Source of the DNA: Actinomycetota bacterium
Lineage (GTDB): Bacteria; Actinomycetota; Thermoleophilia; Gaiellales; Gaiellaceae
DNA: 5,034 nucleotides
Direction of reading: 5' to 3'
Assembly (NCBI GenBank): GCA_013697465.1
Contig: JACCWU010000331.1
Location: forward strand, 1-5,034
The notes under the pieces are model-generated. The model did no database searches, was not told where the DNA came from, and saw only the letters and a list, made by a program, of their open reading frames with translations. A program made the translations under genes and the position numbers. Positions 1-5,034 of this stretch are shown piece by piece; position 1 is the first letter of the stretch, and every line of letters starts with the position of its first letter.

Positions 1-393
1 ACATTGGGCGTTTCGGATCTCGCTCGCGCGCGACGGTTCTACAAGGCGCTCGGCTGGGCCACGAATGCCGCGCCCGACGACGGCGTCGTCTTCTTCCAGG
101 CCGGCGGGATGGTGCTCGCACTCTGGAGTCGCGTGAGCCTCGCCGAGGACAGTGCCGTTTCCGACTCGGGCGGGTGGGGAGGCGTCACGGTGGCGCACAA
201 CGTCCGTTCACCGGATGAGGTCGACGCGGTTCTCGCCGAGGCGGAGCGGGCGGGTGCCAGGATCGCGCGTCCCGGAGCGGAGACGTTCTGGGGCGGCTAC
301 TCGGGCGTCTTCGCCGATCCCGAGGGCCATCCGTGGGAGGTGGCGCACAATCCCGGCTGGACGATCGCCACCGACGGGTCCATTCGGCTCTAG
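1..393 (+). CDS. VOC family (glyoxalase/bleomycin-resistance fold) protein, 5' end missing
   Basis: The frame is open from base 1 to a TAG at 391-393 and gives about 130 residues. The family is usually 130-145 residues, so only the first strand (perhaps 8-15 residues) is off the left edge. The TTG at base 4 lies inside the conserved LGVSDLARARRFYKALGW block and is probably not the start. That block is the classic beginning of a VOC module. Later come VTVAHNV, whose His is at a usual metal-ligand position, and FADPEGHPWEVAHNPGW near the end, whose Glu in PWEV is the usual last metal ligand. The first ligand would be in the missing N-terminus. VOC proteins include glyoxalases, dioxygenases, epimerases and antibiotic-binding proteins, and nothing here picks one. 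It is a likely soluble cytoplasmic protein. It converges on the minus-strand operon and ends in the same four bases as the amidohydrolase gene. Confidence 0.88.
   Translation, partial: TLGVSDLARARRFYKALGWATNAAPDDGVVFFQAGGMVLALWSRVSLAEDSAVSDSGGWGGVTVAHNVRSPDEVDAVLAEAERAGARIARPGAETFWGGYSGVFADPEGHPWEVAHNPGWTIATDGSIRL
390..393. other. Convergent stop-codon overlap (CTAG)
   Basis: The palindrome CTAG holds the TAG of the plus-strand VOC gene (391-393) and the TAG of the minus-strand amidohydrolase gene (complement of 390-392). Each coding frame continues without interruption up to it. The two genes therefore meet tail to tail with a four-base overlap and no spacer. No hairpin terminator is visible at the junction, so transcripts from either side probably run into the opposing gene. 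Confidence 0.9.
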
Positions 394-1412
394 CCCGCGA
401 GCCTCCGCAACACGCCCACGAGCACCTCGGTCGCGAGCGCAATGTCTTCTTCGGACGACAGCTCTTCCGGGCAGTGGCTCACCCCGCCGTTCAGGCTGCG
501 GACGAAGAGCATCCCGGACTTGACACCGGCCGCCGCGAGGATGCCCGCGTCGTGTCCGGCTCCAGAGCTGAGCTCGACCAACGGGAGACCGCGAGCCTCG
601 ATCTCCGCGCGCAGCGCGCTCTGCACCTCGCCGGCCATCGTGACCGGCTCGGTCCGATAGCCGGGCGCGAAGCCGACCGCCTGGACGAGCGCGTCGAGCC
701 TCACGCGGTCGGGTGCACGCGCGTCCAGCGAGAGCCGGACCCTAGAAGGGATGACGTTTCCGGCGCCCGGCTCGACGTCGAGCTCCCCGACCGTCGCGAC
801 CGCTCCCGGTATCGCGCTCGCGGCGTCGCGGATGCGCAGGATCTCAGTGGCCGCCGCGACCAGCGCATCCCGGCGCCCGTCCATCGGAACGGTGCCGGCA
901 TGGCCCGCGGTTCCCTCGACAAGGAGCTCGCCGCGCGCCATCCCCGCGATCGACGTCACGACCCCGAGCGGCGCACCTGCGCGTTCGAGCACCGGGCCTT
1001 GCTCGACGTGAAGCTCGAGAAACACCGACGGAAGCACCCCGTCGTGCGCGACGAGCGCCCGGCTCCCGATGCACCCGACCTCCTCGCCGCGGAAGGCGAC
1101 GACCGAACCGACACCGGCTCCCTCGACCGCCTCGATCCCGGCGACGACCCCGAGGGCGCCGTCGAACCGCCCACCCGCCGGAACCGTGTCCAGATGTGAC
1201 CCTGTCCACACCGGCCCTGTCTTCAGCTCTGACCCCTGGACATGGCCGAAGAGGTTGCCGTCCGGTTCGACCTCGACCGCGAGCCCGGCCTCGCGCATCC
1301 ACGCGGCGACGATCTCGAACGCCTCGTCCTCACCCGCCGAGCCGTGCGGCCGGTTCGCGCCTGGCCCACCCCCGATCGCGTACAGCTCTTCGAGCCGCTC
1401 CGAGATCCTCAC
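390..1412 (-). CDS. M20-family hydantoinase/carbamoylase-type amidohydrolase (compact form)
   Basis: This is a 340-residue dinuclear metal hydrolase of the N-carbamoyl-L-amino acid hydrolase / beta-ureidopropionase / allantoate amidohydrolase group. The metal ligands expected for the family are all visible: His73 in SHLDTVP, Asp84 in GGRFDGALG, Glu110/Glu111 in RGEEVG, His135 in LELHVEQGP and His313 in GGVSHCPEE. GHAGTVPM (His171), Asn219 in NVIPSR and Arg232 in SLDARAPD match conserved active-site and substrate-carboxylate positions; SSGAGHDAG is also typical. The GTG start at 1412-1410 overlaps the GNAT stop as GTGA and has a GGAAG site 8 bases upstream. The frame stays open to 1616, but that extension is low-complexity Arg-rich sequence antisense to nothing and inside the GNAT gene, so I reject it. 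The family usually runs about 400-420 residues; most of the shortfall is between the third and fourth metal ligands. The substrate is unknown: carbamoyl amino acid, ureido acid or allantoate-like compounds are all possible. Confidence 0.88.
   Translation of the reverse strand: MRISERLEELYAIGGGPGANRPHGSAGEDEAFEIVAAWMREAGLAVEVEPDGNLFGHVQGSELKTGPVWTGSHLDTVPAGGRFDGALGVVAGIEAVEGAGVGSVVAFRGEEVGCIGSRALVAHDGVLPSVFLELHVEQGPVLERAGAPLGVVTSIAGMARGELLVEGTAGHAGTVPMDGRRDALVAAATEILRIRDAASAIPGAVATVGELDVEPGAGNVIPSRVRLSLDARAPDRVRLDALVQAVGFAPGYRTEPVTMAGEVQSALRAEIEARGLPLVELSSGAGHDAGILAAAGVKSGMLFVRSLNGGVSHCPEELSSEEDIALATEVLVGVLRRLAG
1409..1412 (-). other. GTGA stop/start overlap between GNAT and amidohydrolase genes
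   Basis: Read on the minus strand the four bases are GTGA: GTG (1412-1410) starts the amidohydrolase and TGA (1411-1409) ends the acetyltransferase. This arrangement is typical of translational coupling, where the terminating ribosome reinitiates directly. Confidence 0.85.
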
Positions 1413-1870
1413 ACGAGCCGCTTCCGCATGTGCACCGATTCCTCGACGTACCCGAGCGAGCGGTACAAGGACCGTGCGACGTCGTTGCCGCCGAAGACGT
1501 TCAGCGTGACCTTCTCCGCGCCGAGCTCTCGCGCACGCTCCTCGAAAGCAAGCATCGCCTCGCGACCCAGCCCACGTCCACGGAATCGCTCGTCGAGCTC
1601 GATCTCGTACAGCCAAACGCCGCCCGGCCGCGTCGCGAAGAAGAGCCTTCCGAGCGCCTCTCCCCGGTCGTCCTCGAGCGCGAACAGGTGTTGACCCTCC
1701 TTCGGCCTCCCGTCGGGAAAGAGCGCCTCATGGTCGCGACCCGCCTTCTCCTCCGCCTCGGCGGAGGTCATGCCGGCGTGGCGTACGAGGTCGCCGACAT
1801 AGAAGCGACGCGCGGTATCGAGCCACTCGGGTAGCTCGTCCTCGCGAAGCTCTCGAAGGCGGACGCGCAT
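1409..1870 (-). CDS. GNAT-family N-acetyltransferase
   Basis: This 153-residue protein has the length and layout of a single-domain GCN5-related acetyltransferase, which moves the acetyl group of acetyl-CoA to an amine. Strand 4 (GVWLYEIELDE, about 84-94) leads into the acetyl-CoA pyrophosphate loop RGRGLGREAM (97-106), matching the R/Q-x-x-G-x-G/A signature. The C-terminal motif B region, LNVFGGNDVARSLYRSLGY (123-141), carries the Asn, the Ala-Arg-x-x-Tyr and the Leu-Gly-Tyr pattern of the family. The N-terminal 80 residues, where the acceptor is bound, are rich in Arg and Glu and give no hint of substrate. The ATG at 1870-1868 is 12 bases after the MFS stop; no good Shine-Dalgarno site is visible, so coupling to the upstream gene is likely. 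Its stop overlaps the next start. A role in detoxifying or modifying an amine handled by the operon is possible but is inference. Confidence 0.9.
   Translation of the reverse strand: MRVRLRELREDELPEWLDTARRFYVGDLVRHAGMTSAEAEEKAGRDHEALFPDGRPKEGQHLFALEDDRGEALGRLFFATRPGGVWLYEIELDERFRGRGLGREAMLAFEERARELGAEKVTLNVFGGNDVARSLYRSLGYVEESVHMRKRLV
1421..1425 (-). promoter_or_regulatory. Ribosome binding site of the amidohydrolase gene
   Basis: The minus strand reads GGAAG here, within the last codons of the GNAT gene, with an 8-base spacer to the GTG at 1412-1410. It supports the GTG start over the longer upstream frame. It is the only Shine-Dalgarno-like site I could see at a junction of this operon. 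Confidence 0.6.
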
Positions 1871-1882
1871 TGGGCGTGAGTA

Positions 1883-3049
1883 TTACCGGCGTTCGGCGAG
1901 CGGCCGGAGTGACCACCAGCCGACGAGCGGGAAGAGCGCAGCGAACGCAAACGCCGCGCCCCAGCTCGACGCCGAGATCGTCGCCGCGAACAGCACCGGC
2001 GCAGCGACGCCGCTGACGGCCAGAACGGTCTGCTGAACTCCGATCGCCGCGCCTGTCCTGACGGCGCCCGAAAGCTCGGCCGCAGCGGTGAACGAGAGTC
2101 CGTTCCACGCCATCGTCAGCCCTCCCGCAAGCGTCAGGACGGGCACGAGGAGCCAAACCGGGCCGCCGGCAAGCAGAGCCGTGGCGAGCATCACGGCGAC
2201 AATCGCGAGCCCCACCCGGCGAAGCGGCACGACGCGCTTGCCCATGAGATCGGACCAGCGCCCACCCCCGATCCGAAACGCAGCCGCCAGCACCTGGGAG
2301 CCCGCGAACACGAGCGCCGCCGACTGCTTCGTGAAATCGTGCTCGTCGACGAGGAAGAGCACTCCGAACCCGAGCACCGCAATCTGCGCGTACGCGTACA
2401 ACCCGCTGCCGAGGGAGAGCCTCCAGAGCTTGCCGTCCACGATGGTTCGCGCAACCGACGCCACCTCGATGCCGTCCGTCGCCTCCCGACCTCGAAGCAC
2501 GGCAGCGCCGACGAGCGCGCCGATCCCGCAGAGCGTGGCCAGGAAGAGAAACGCCGCCTCCGGACCCCCGGCTTCGGCAAGCGGCGGAAGTGCCAACGCA
2601 CCGGCGAGGCCTCCGAGTGGGATCGCCGTCTGGCGAACACCGAGCGCAAGACCTCGCTCATCCGCTCCGAACCAGCGCATCACCGCGCGCCCGCTCGCCG
2701 AGTTGACGCTGGCGCCGGTCGCTCCGGCGAGCGCGAGAGCGATCACGAGCGCCTCGTAGCTCGGTGCGTACGCCGCGCCGGCGAGGCAGACCGCGGATCC
2801 GAGCAGGCCGGCCGTGAGAACCACGCGCTCGCCGAAACGGTCGGCAGCGAGCCCCCAGGGGAGGAGCGTCACGGCCGTCCCGATCCAACCTGCGGCGAGC
2901 AGCACCCCGATCTGCCCCAGCGAGAGCGCGTACGCCTCGCGTAGGTCCGGAACGATCACGGGCAGGCCGATGCAGAACGCGGCCGCACTCGCCGTAGCCC
3001 CAGTCCCCGCGGCGAGAATCGCCCACCGGTAGCGGCGCGGCTCGGTCAG
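1883..3049 (-). CDS. Major facilitator superfamily (MFS) transporter
   Basis: This is a 12-helix inner-membrane secondary transporter. From the CTG at 3049 it is 388 residues, normal for MFS. Helix 1 is about residues 9-31 (WAILAAGTGATAS onward). Helices 2-3 flank the MFS motif A, GLAADRFGERVVL (about 66-78). Residues around 120-145 (GRAVMRWFGADERGLALGVRQTA) give the typical loop after helix 4, and the second half repeats motif A as GGRWSDLMGKRVV. Helices 7-12 follow, ending in WWSLRPLAERR. The first conventional start, GTG at 2959-2957, would remove helix 1, whose sequence upstream is clearly coding. The frame is open back to a stop at 3121-3119 with no ATG, GTG or TTG above 2959, leaving CTG at 3049-3047, 2 bases after the stop of the PLP gene, as the best candidate. 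The substrate and direction are unknown; an amino-acid-like or carbamoyl compound is suggested only by context. Confidence 0.9.
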   Translation of the reverse strand: MTEPRRYRWAILAAGTGATASAAAFCIGLPVIVPDLREAYALSLGQIGVLLAAGWIGTAVTLLPWGLAADRFGERVVLTAGLLGSAVCLAGAAYAPSYEALVIALALAGATGASVNSASGRAVMRWFGADERGLALGVRQTAIPLGGLAGALALPPLAEAGGPEAAFLFLATLCGIGALVGAAVLRGREATDGIEVASVARTIVDGKLWRLSLGSGLYAYAQIAVLGFGVLFLVDEHDFTKQSAALVFAGSQVLAAAFRIGGGRWSDLMGKRVVPLRRVGLAIVAVMLATALLAGGPVWLLVPVLTLAGGLTMAWNGLSFTAAAELSGAVRTGAAIGVQQTVLAVSGVAAPVLFAATISASSWGAAFAFAALFPLVGWWSLRPLAERR

Positions 3050-3051
3050 GA

Positions 3052-3965
3052 CTAGAGATCGCCCGCGAGGTACTTGAGGCCGGAGTCGACGAGGGGGTGA
3101 CGACGCGCTTCCCGGACCCTAGGCGGCGGGCGAGCTCGAGCGCGACGACGAGGTTCGCACCGGTCGAGGGCCCGGACCACAACCCCTCCTCGCGCGCCGC
3201 TCGCCGGGCCATGGCGAATGCGTCCGCAGTCGAGACCGTTTTCCCCTCGTCGAAGTCGTCCTTCGCGAGCAACGGAGGCCAGAATCCGGGTCCGCCTCCT
3301 TCGATCCGGTGCGTTCCCGCGCTCCCTCCCGAGAGCACCGGCGACTCGGCGGGCTCGATTGCGACCCGCTGGACGTCCGGCAGGGTCGCTCGCAGGCGAC
3401 GCCCCACACCTGTGAAGCAGCCGGCCGTCCCCACGTACGCGCAGAAGGCATCGATGCGTCCACCGAGCTGCTCCAGCAGCTCGGCGCCCATGCCGCCATA
3501 GCCGTCGATCATGTCGTGATTCCGGAACTGGTCGGTCGCGTAGCCGCCCGTCTCCGCGACGATCTCCTGCGAGCGCTCGATCATCCTCGGTAGGAGCGCG
3601 GGCGTGATGCCCTCGGGGCTCGAGAGCACCTCGAGCTGGGCGCCGAAGGCCTCGATCGTCGCCAGCTTCTCGGCGGCAAAGGCATCCGAGGAGACGATTC
3701 GGAGCGGGTAGCCCTTCAGCGCGCAGACCAGCGCGAGAGACGAGCCCGTGCTCCCGCCCGTGTACTCGACGACGGTCTGTCCCGGTGCCAGGCGCCCGGC
3801 GCGCTCGGCGCCCTCGATCATCGCGAGCGCCATCCGGTCCTTGTACGAGCCGGTCGGATTCGCCGACTCGAGCTTCACCCACACCTCGGCCATTCCCCGC
3901 TCGACCAGCCGCTCGACCCTGACGACCGGCGTTCGGCCGATCGCGCCGAGCATGCCGGGACGCAC
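3052..3965 (-). CDS. Cysteine synthase-family PLP-dependent enzyme, with apparent 1-base frameshift near the 3' end
   Basis: This is a fold-type II PLP enzyme related to O-acetylserine sulfhydrylase and cystathionine beta-synthase. It opens with AIGRTPVVRVERL. Lys42 in NPTGSYKDRMA is the expected PLP Schiff-base lysine. TGGSTG (69-74) takes the place of the usual TSGNTG substrate loop, and VGTAGCFTG (178-186) is the PLP phosphate loop. TDQFRNHDMIDGYGGMGAEL (144-163) matches the family's gate region, and GPSTGAN lies near the C-terminus. After Thr290-Pro291 the frame goes wrong. The neighbouring frame supplies the expected ending LVDSGLKYLAGDL and a TAG at 3054-3052. Adding one base to the five-C run gives a normal 304-residue protein; uncorrected, the frame runs on to 2658 through the MFS gene. 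The GTG start overlaps the upstream stop as TAGTG; ATG at codon 5 (3953-3951) is an alternative. Beta-replacement or beta-elimination on a serine or cysteine derivative is likely, but the true substrate is unclear. Confidence 0.85.
3093..3097 (-). other. Frameshift site in the PLP gene (C5 run)
   Basis: On the plus strand this is GGGGG; on the minus strand ACC CCC T. With six C's instead of five, the reading continues from VVTP directly into LVDSGLKYLAGDL and a stop, as expected for the family. The local homopolymer makes a sequencing or assembly deletion the simplest cause; a true mutation or ribosomal slippage are alternatives. Confidence 0.8.
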
Positions 3966-3967
3966 TA
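3963..3967 (-). other. TAGTG stop/start overlap between aldehyde dehydrogenase and PLP genes
   Basis: On the minus strand TAG (3967-3965) ends the aldehyde dehydrogenase and GTG (3965-3963) can start the PLP enzyme, sharing one G. No Shine-Dalgarno site is visible in the preceding bases, which fits reinitiation by the terminating ribosome. The overlap is lost if the ATG four codons later is the real start. Confidence 0.65.
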
Positions 3968-5034
3968 CAGACCGAAGGGGTTGATCGGTCGCGCGCCGGT
4001 CGAGACGACCACGCTCTTCGTCTCGAGGTAGAGCTCGAGCGTCTCGAGCCCGAGCTCCCGTCCGAAGCCGGACTGCTTGTAGCCGCCGAAGGGGATCCCG
4101 GGGAACGCCGTGTACGGCATGTTGATGCCGACCGTCCCGGCTTTGATTCGTGCTGCGATGCGGTGGCCACGCGCCGGGTCGCCCGTCCAGACCGTCGCCA
4201 TGAGCCCGTAGCGGACGTCGTTCGCGAGCCGGATCGCGTCCTTCTCGTCCTCGAAGGGGGTAACGGTCACGACCGGCCCGAAGACCTCCTCCTGCGCGAT
4301 CTCGAGGTCGTTCGTGGCAGCGACGACCGTGGGCGGATAGAAGGCACCGGCGCCATCGGGTACCGAGCCGCCCGCCACGATCTCCGCTCCCTCTGCCGCT
4401 CCGCGCTTGACGAAGCCGTGCACGCGCTCGCGATGACCCGTCGAGATGAGCGAGCCCATCTGGGTCTCCGGGTCCAGCGGATCTCCGACGCGAATCGCAC
4501 CTGCAAAGTCGCCGAGCTTCGAGACCACCTCGTCGTAGAGCGACTTCTCGACGAGCAGGCGTGAACGCGCCTCGCAGCTCTGGCCGGCCGCGTAGTAGAT
4601 CGCCCAGGCCGAGCTCGGGATCGCGCTCGCGAGATCCGCATCGGCGAAGACGAGGTTCGGACTCTTTCCGCCGAGCTCGAGCGTCAGGCGCTTCACGGGA
4701 TCCGAGGCGAGCCGCATGATCTCGCCTCCGGTCTTCGTCGAGCCGGTGAATGCGACCTTGTCGATGCCGGGATGACGGACGAGATACGCCCCCGCCGTCG
4801 GCCCGTCGCCGGGAACCACGTTGATCGCCCCCGCCGGGAAGCCTGCCTCGGTCGCGAGCTCGGCCAGGCGGATGGCGGTCAGCGGCGTCTGCGGATCGGG
4901 CTTGAGGACGATCGAGCAGCCCGCCGCGAGCGCGGGTGCGAGCTTCCAGGTCGTCATCATCAGCGGGTAGTTCCAGGGGACGATCTGCCCGGCGACGCCG
5001 ACCGGCTCCTTCAGCGAGTAGTAGAGGAGGGAGC
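3965..5034 (-). CDS. NAD(P)-dependent aldehyde dehydrogenase, N-terminus missing
   Basis: The frame is open to the right edge and gives 355 residues, about the last three quarters of a family protein of 480-500 residues. It oxidises an aldehyde to the acid with NAD(P)+. The visible order is EPVGVAGQIVPWNYPLMM with the conserved catalytic-site Asn (4972-4970), the cofactor-binding IVLKPDPQTP, the Rossmann-type KVAFTGSTKTGGEI, LELGGKSP with the general-base Glu (4678-4676), and GQSCEARSRLLVEKS with the nucleophilic Cys (4576-4574). EEVFGPVV and PFGGYKQSGFGRELG come near the end. All expected catalytic residues present in this part are intact. ATG codons at 4960 and 4957 lie inside the PWNYPLMM block and are not the start. 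The pattern resembles broad-specificity betaine-aldehyde and aminoaldehyde dehydrogenases rather than the CoA-acylating methylmalonate-semialdehyde type, but substrate cannot be assigned. It is the most upstream gene of the operon that is visible; the promoter is outside. Confidence 0.93.
   Translation of the reverse strand, partial: SLLYYSLKEPVGVAGQIVPWNYPLMMTTWKLAPALAAGCSIVLKPDPQTPLTAIRLAELATEAGFPAGAINVVPGDGPTAGAYLVRHPGIDKVAFTGSTKTGGEIMRLASDPVKRLTLELGGKSPNLVFADADLASAIPSSAWAIYYAAGQSCEARSRLLVEKSLYDEVVSKLGDFAGAIRVGDPLDPETQMGSLISTGHRERVHGFVKRGAAEGAEIVAGGSVPDGAGAFYPPTVVAATNDLEIAQEEVFGPVVTVTPFEDEKDAIRLANDVRYGLMATVWTGDPARGHRIAARIKAGTVGINMPYTAFPGIPFGGYKQSGFGRELGLETLELYLETKSVVVSTGARPINPFGL

Noticed and set aside
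333..1199. Long plus-strand open frame of 288 codons opposite the amidohydrolase
   Set aside because: The translation is rich in Arg, Asp and His with no domain pattern, and the opposite strand carries a protein with all family motifs. It is a shadow frame produced by high G+C.
1413..1616. N-terminal extension of the amidohydrolase frame to an upstream start
   Set aside because: The extra 68 residues are Arg-rich and lie inside the GNAT gene in another frame. The GTG at 1412 has a Shine-Dalgarno-like site, a GTGA overlap and begins where the conserved sequence begins.
1871..1882. Intergenic promoter or terminator between MFS and GNAT genes
   Set aside because: The gap is only 12 bases and contains no hairpin or recognisable promoter element.
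2658..3092. C-terminal extension of the PLP enzyme to 435 residues, as if a fused extra domain
   Set aside because: The extension is Arg-rich low-complexity sequence overlapping the MFS gene, and the correct family ending is present in the adjacent frame. It results from the frameshift.
3090..3098. Programmed ribosomal frameshifting at the C5 run
   Set aside because: The heptamer does not fit the usual slippery pattern, I see no obvious stimulatory Shine-Dalgarno or hairpin, and a homopolymer deletion is simpler. It remains a minor alternative in the frameshift finding.
4033..4049. Inverted repeat GCTCGAG-CGT-CTCGAGC, a possible hairpin or operator
   Set aside because: It lies inside the aldehyde dehydrogenase coding sequence, in a Leu-Glu-rich stretch (LETLELYLE) whose CTC and GAG codons create such palindromes by chance. 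No T-run follows.
3098..4170. Long minus-strand frame overlapping the PLP and aldehyde dehydrogenase genes
   Set aside because: Only its last 15 or so residues (VDSGLKYLAGDL) are meaningful, as the displaced C-terminus of the PLP enzyme. The rest is a shadow frame.

Overview
The window is GC-rich (about two-thirds G+C by eye) and almost entirely coding. Third codon positions are mostly G or C, so long spurious frames lie opposite the real genes. Protein sequence style and compact gene packing suggest a high-GC bacterium, most likely an actinobacterium, possibly of the Thermoleophilia type. That placement is an impression, not a computed result. I see no RNA genes, mobile elements, CRISPR arrays or attachment sites.

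Layout: bases 1-393 (+) hold the end of a VOC (glyoxalase-fold) gene whose start lies outside the window. The rest is a tightly packed five-gene run on the minus strand. In transcription order these are: a partial NAD(P)-dependent aldehyde dehydrogenase (5034-3965); a fold-type II PLP enzyme of the cysteine synthase family (3965-3052) with an apparent one-base frameshift near its C-terminus; an MFS transporter (about 3049-1883); a GNAT acetyltransferase (1870-1409); and an M20-family hydantoinase/carbamoylase-type amidohydrolase (1412-390). The junctions are a TAGTG stop/start overlap, a 2-base gap (if CTG is the MFS start), a 12-base gap, and a GTGA overlap. This is strong evidence for one translationally coupled operon whose promoter lies beyond the right edge. 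The operon and the VOC gene converge and share a CTAG palindrome that supplies the TAG stop of both, so there is no intergenic spacer.

Functionally the set looks like a small uptake and catabolic or salvage operon for a nitrogenous compound. The amidohydrolase would release an amino acid (and CO2/NH3) from an N-carbamoyl or ureido precursor, the PLP enzyme would act on an amino acid side chain, the aldehyde dehydrogenase would oxidise an aldehyde product, and the MFS protein would move substrate or product. This linkage is inference from co-location; the substrate cannot be read from the sequence. The points most worth a second look are the frameshift in the PLP gene, the missing standard start codon of the MFS gene just downstream of it, the unusual PLP-binding loop, and the shortened amidohydrolase. 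I found no clearly new system.
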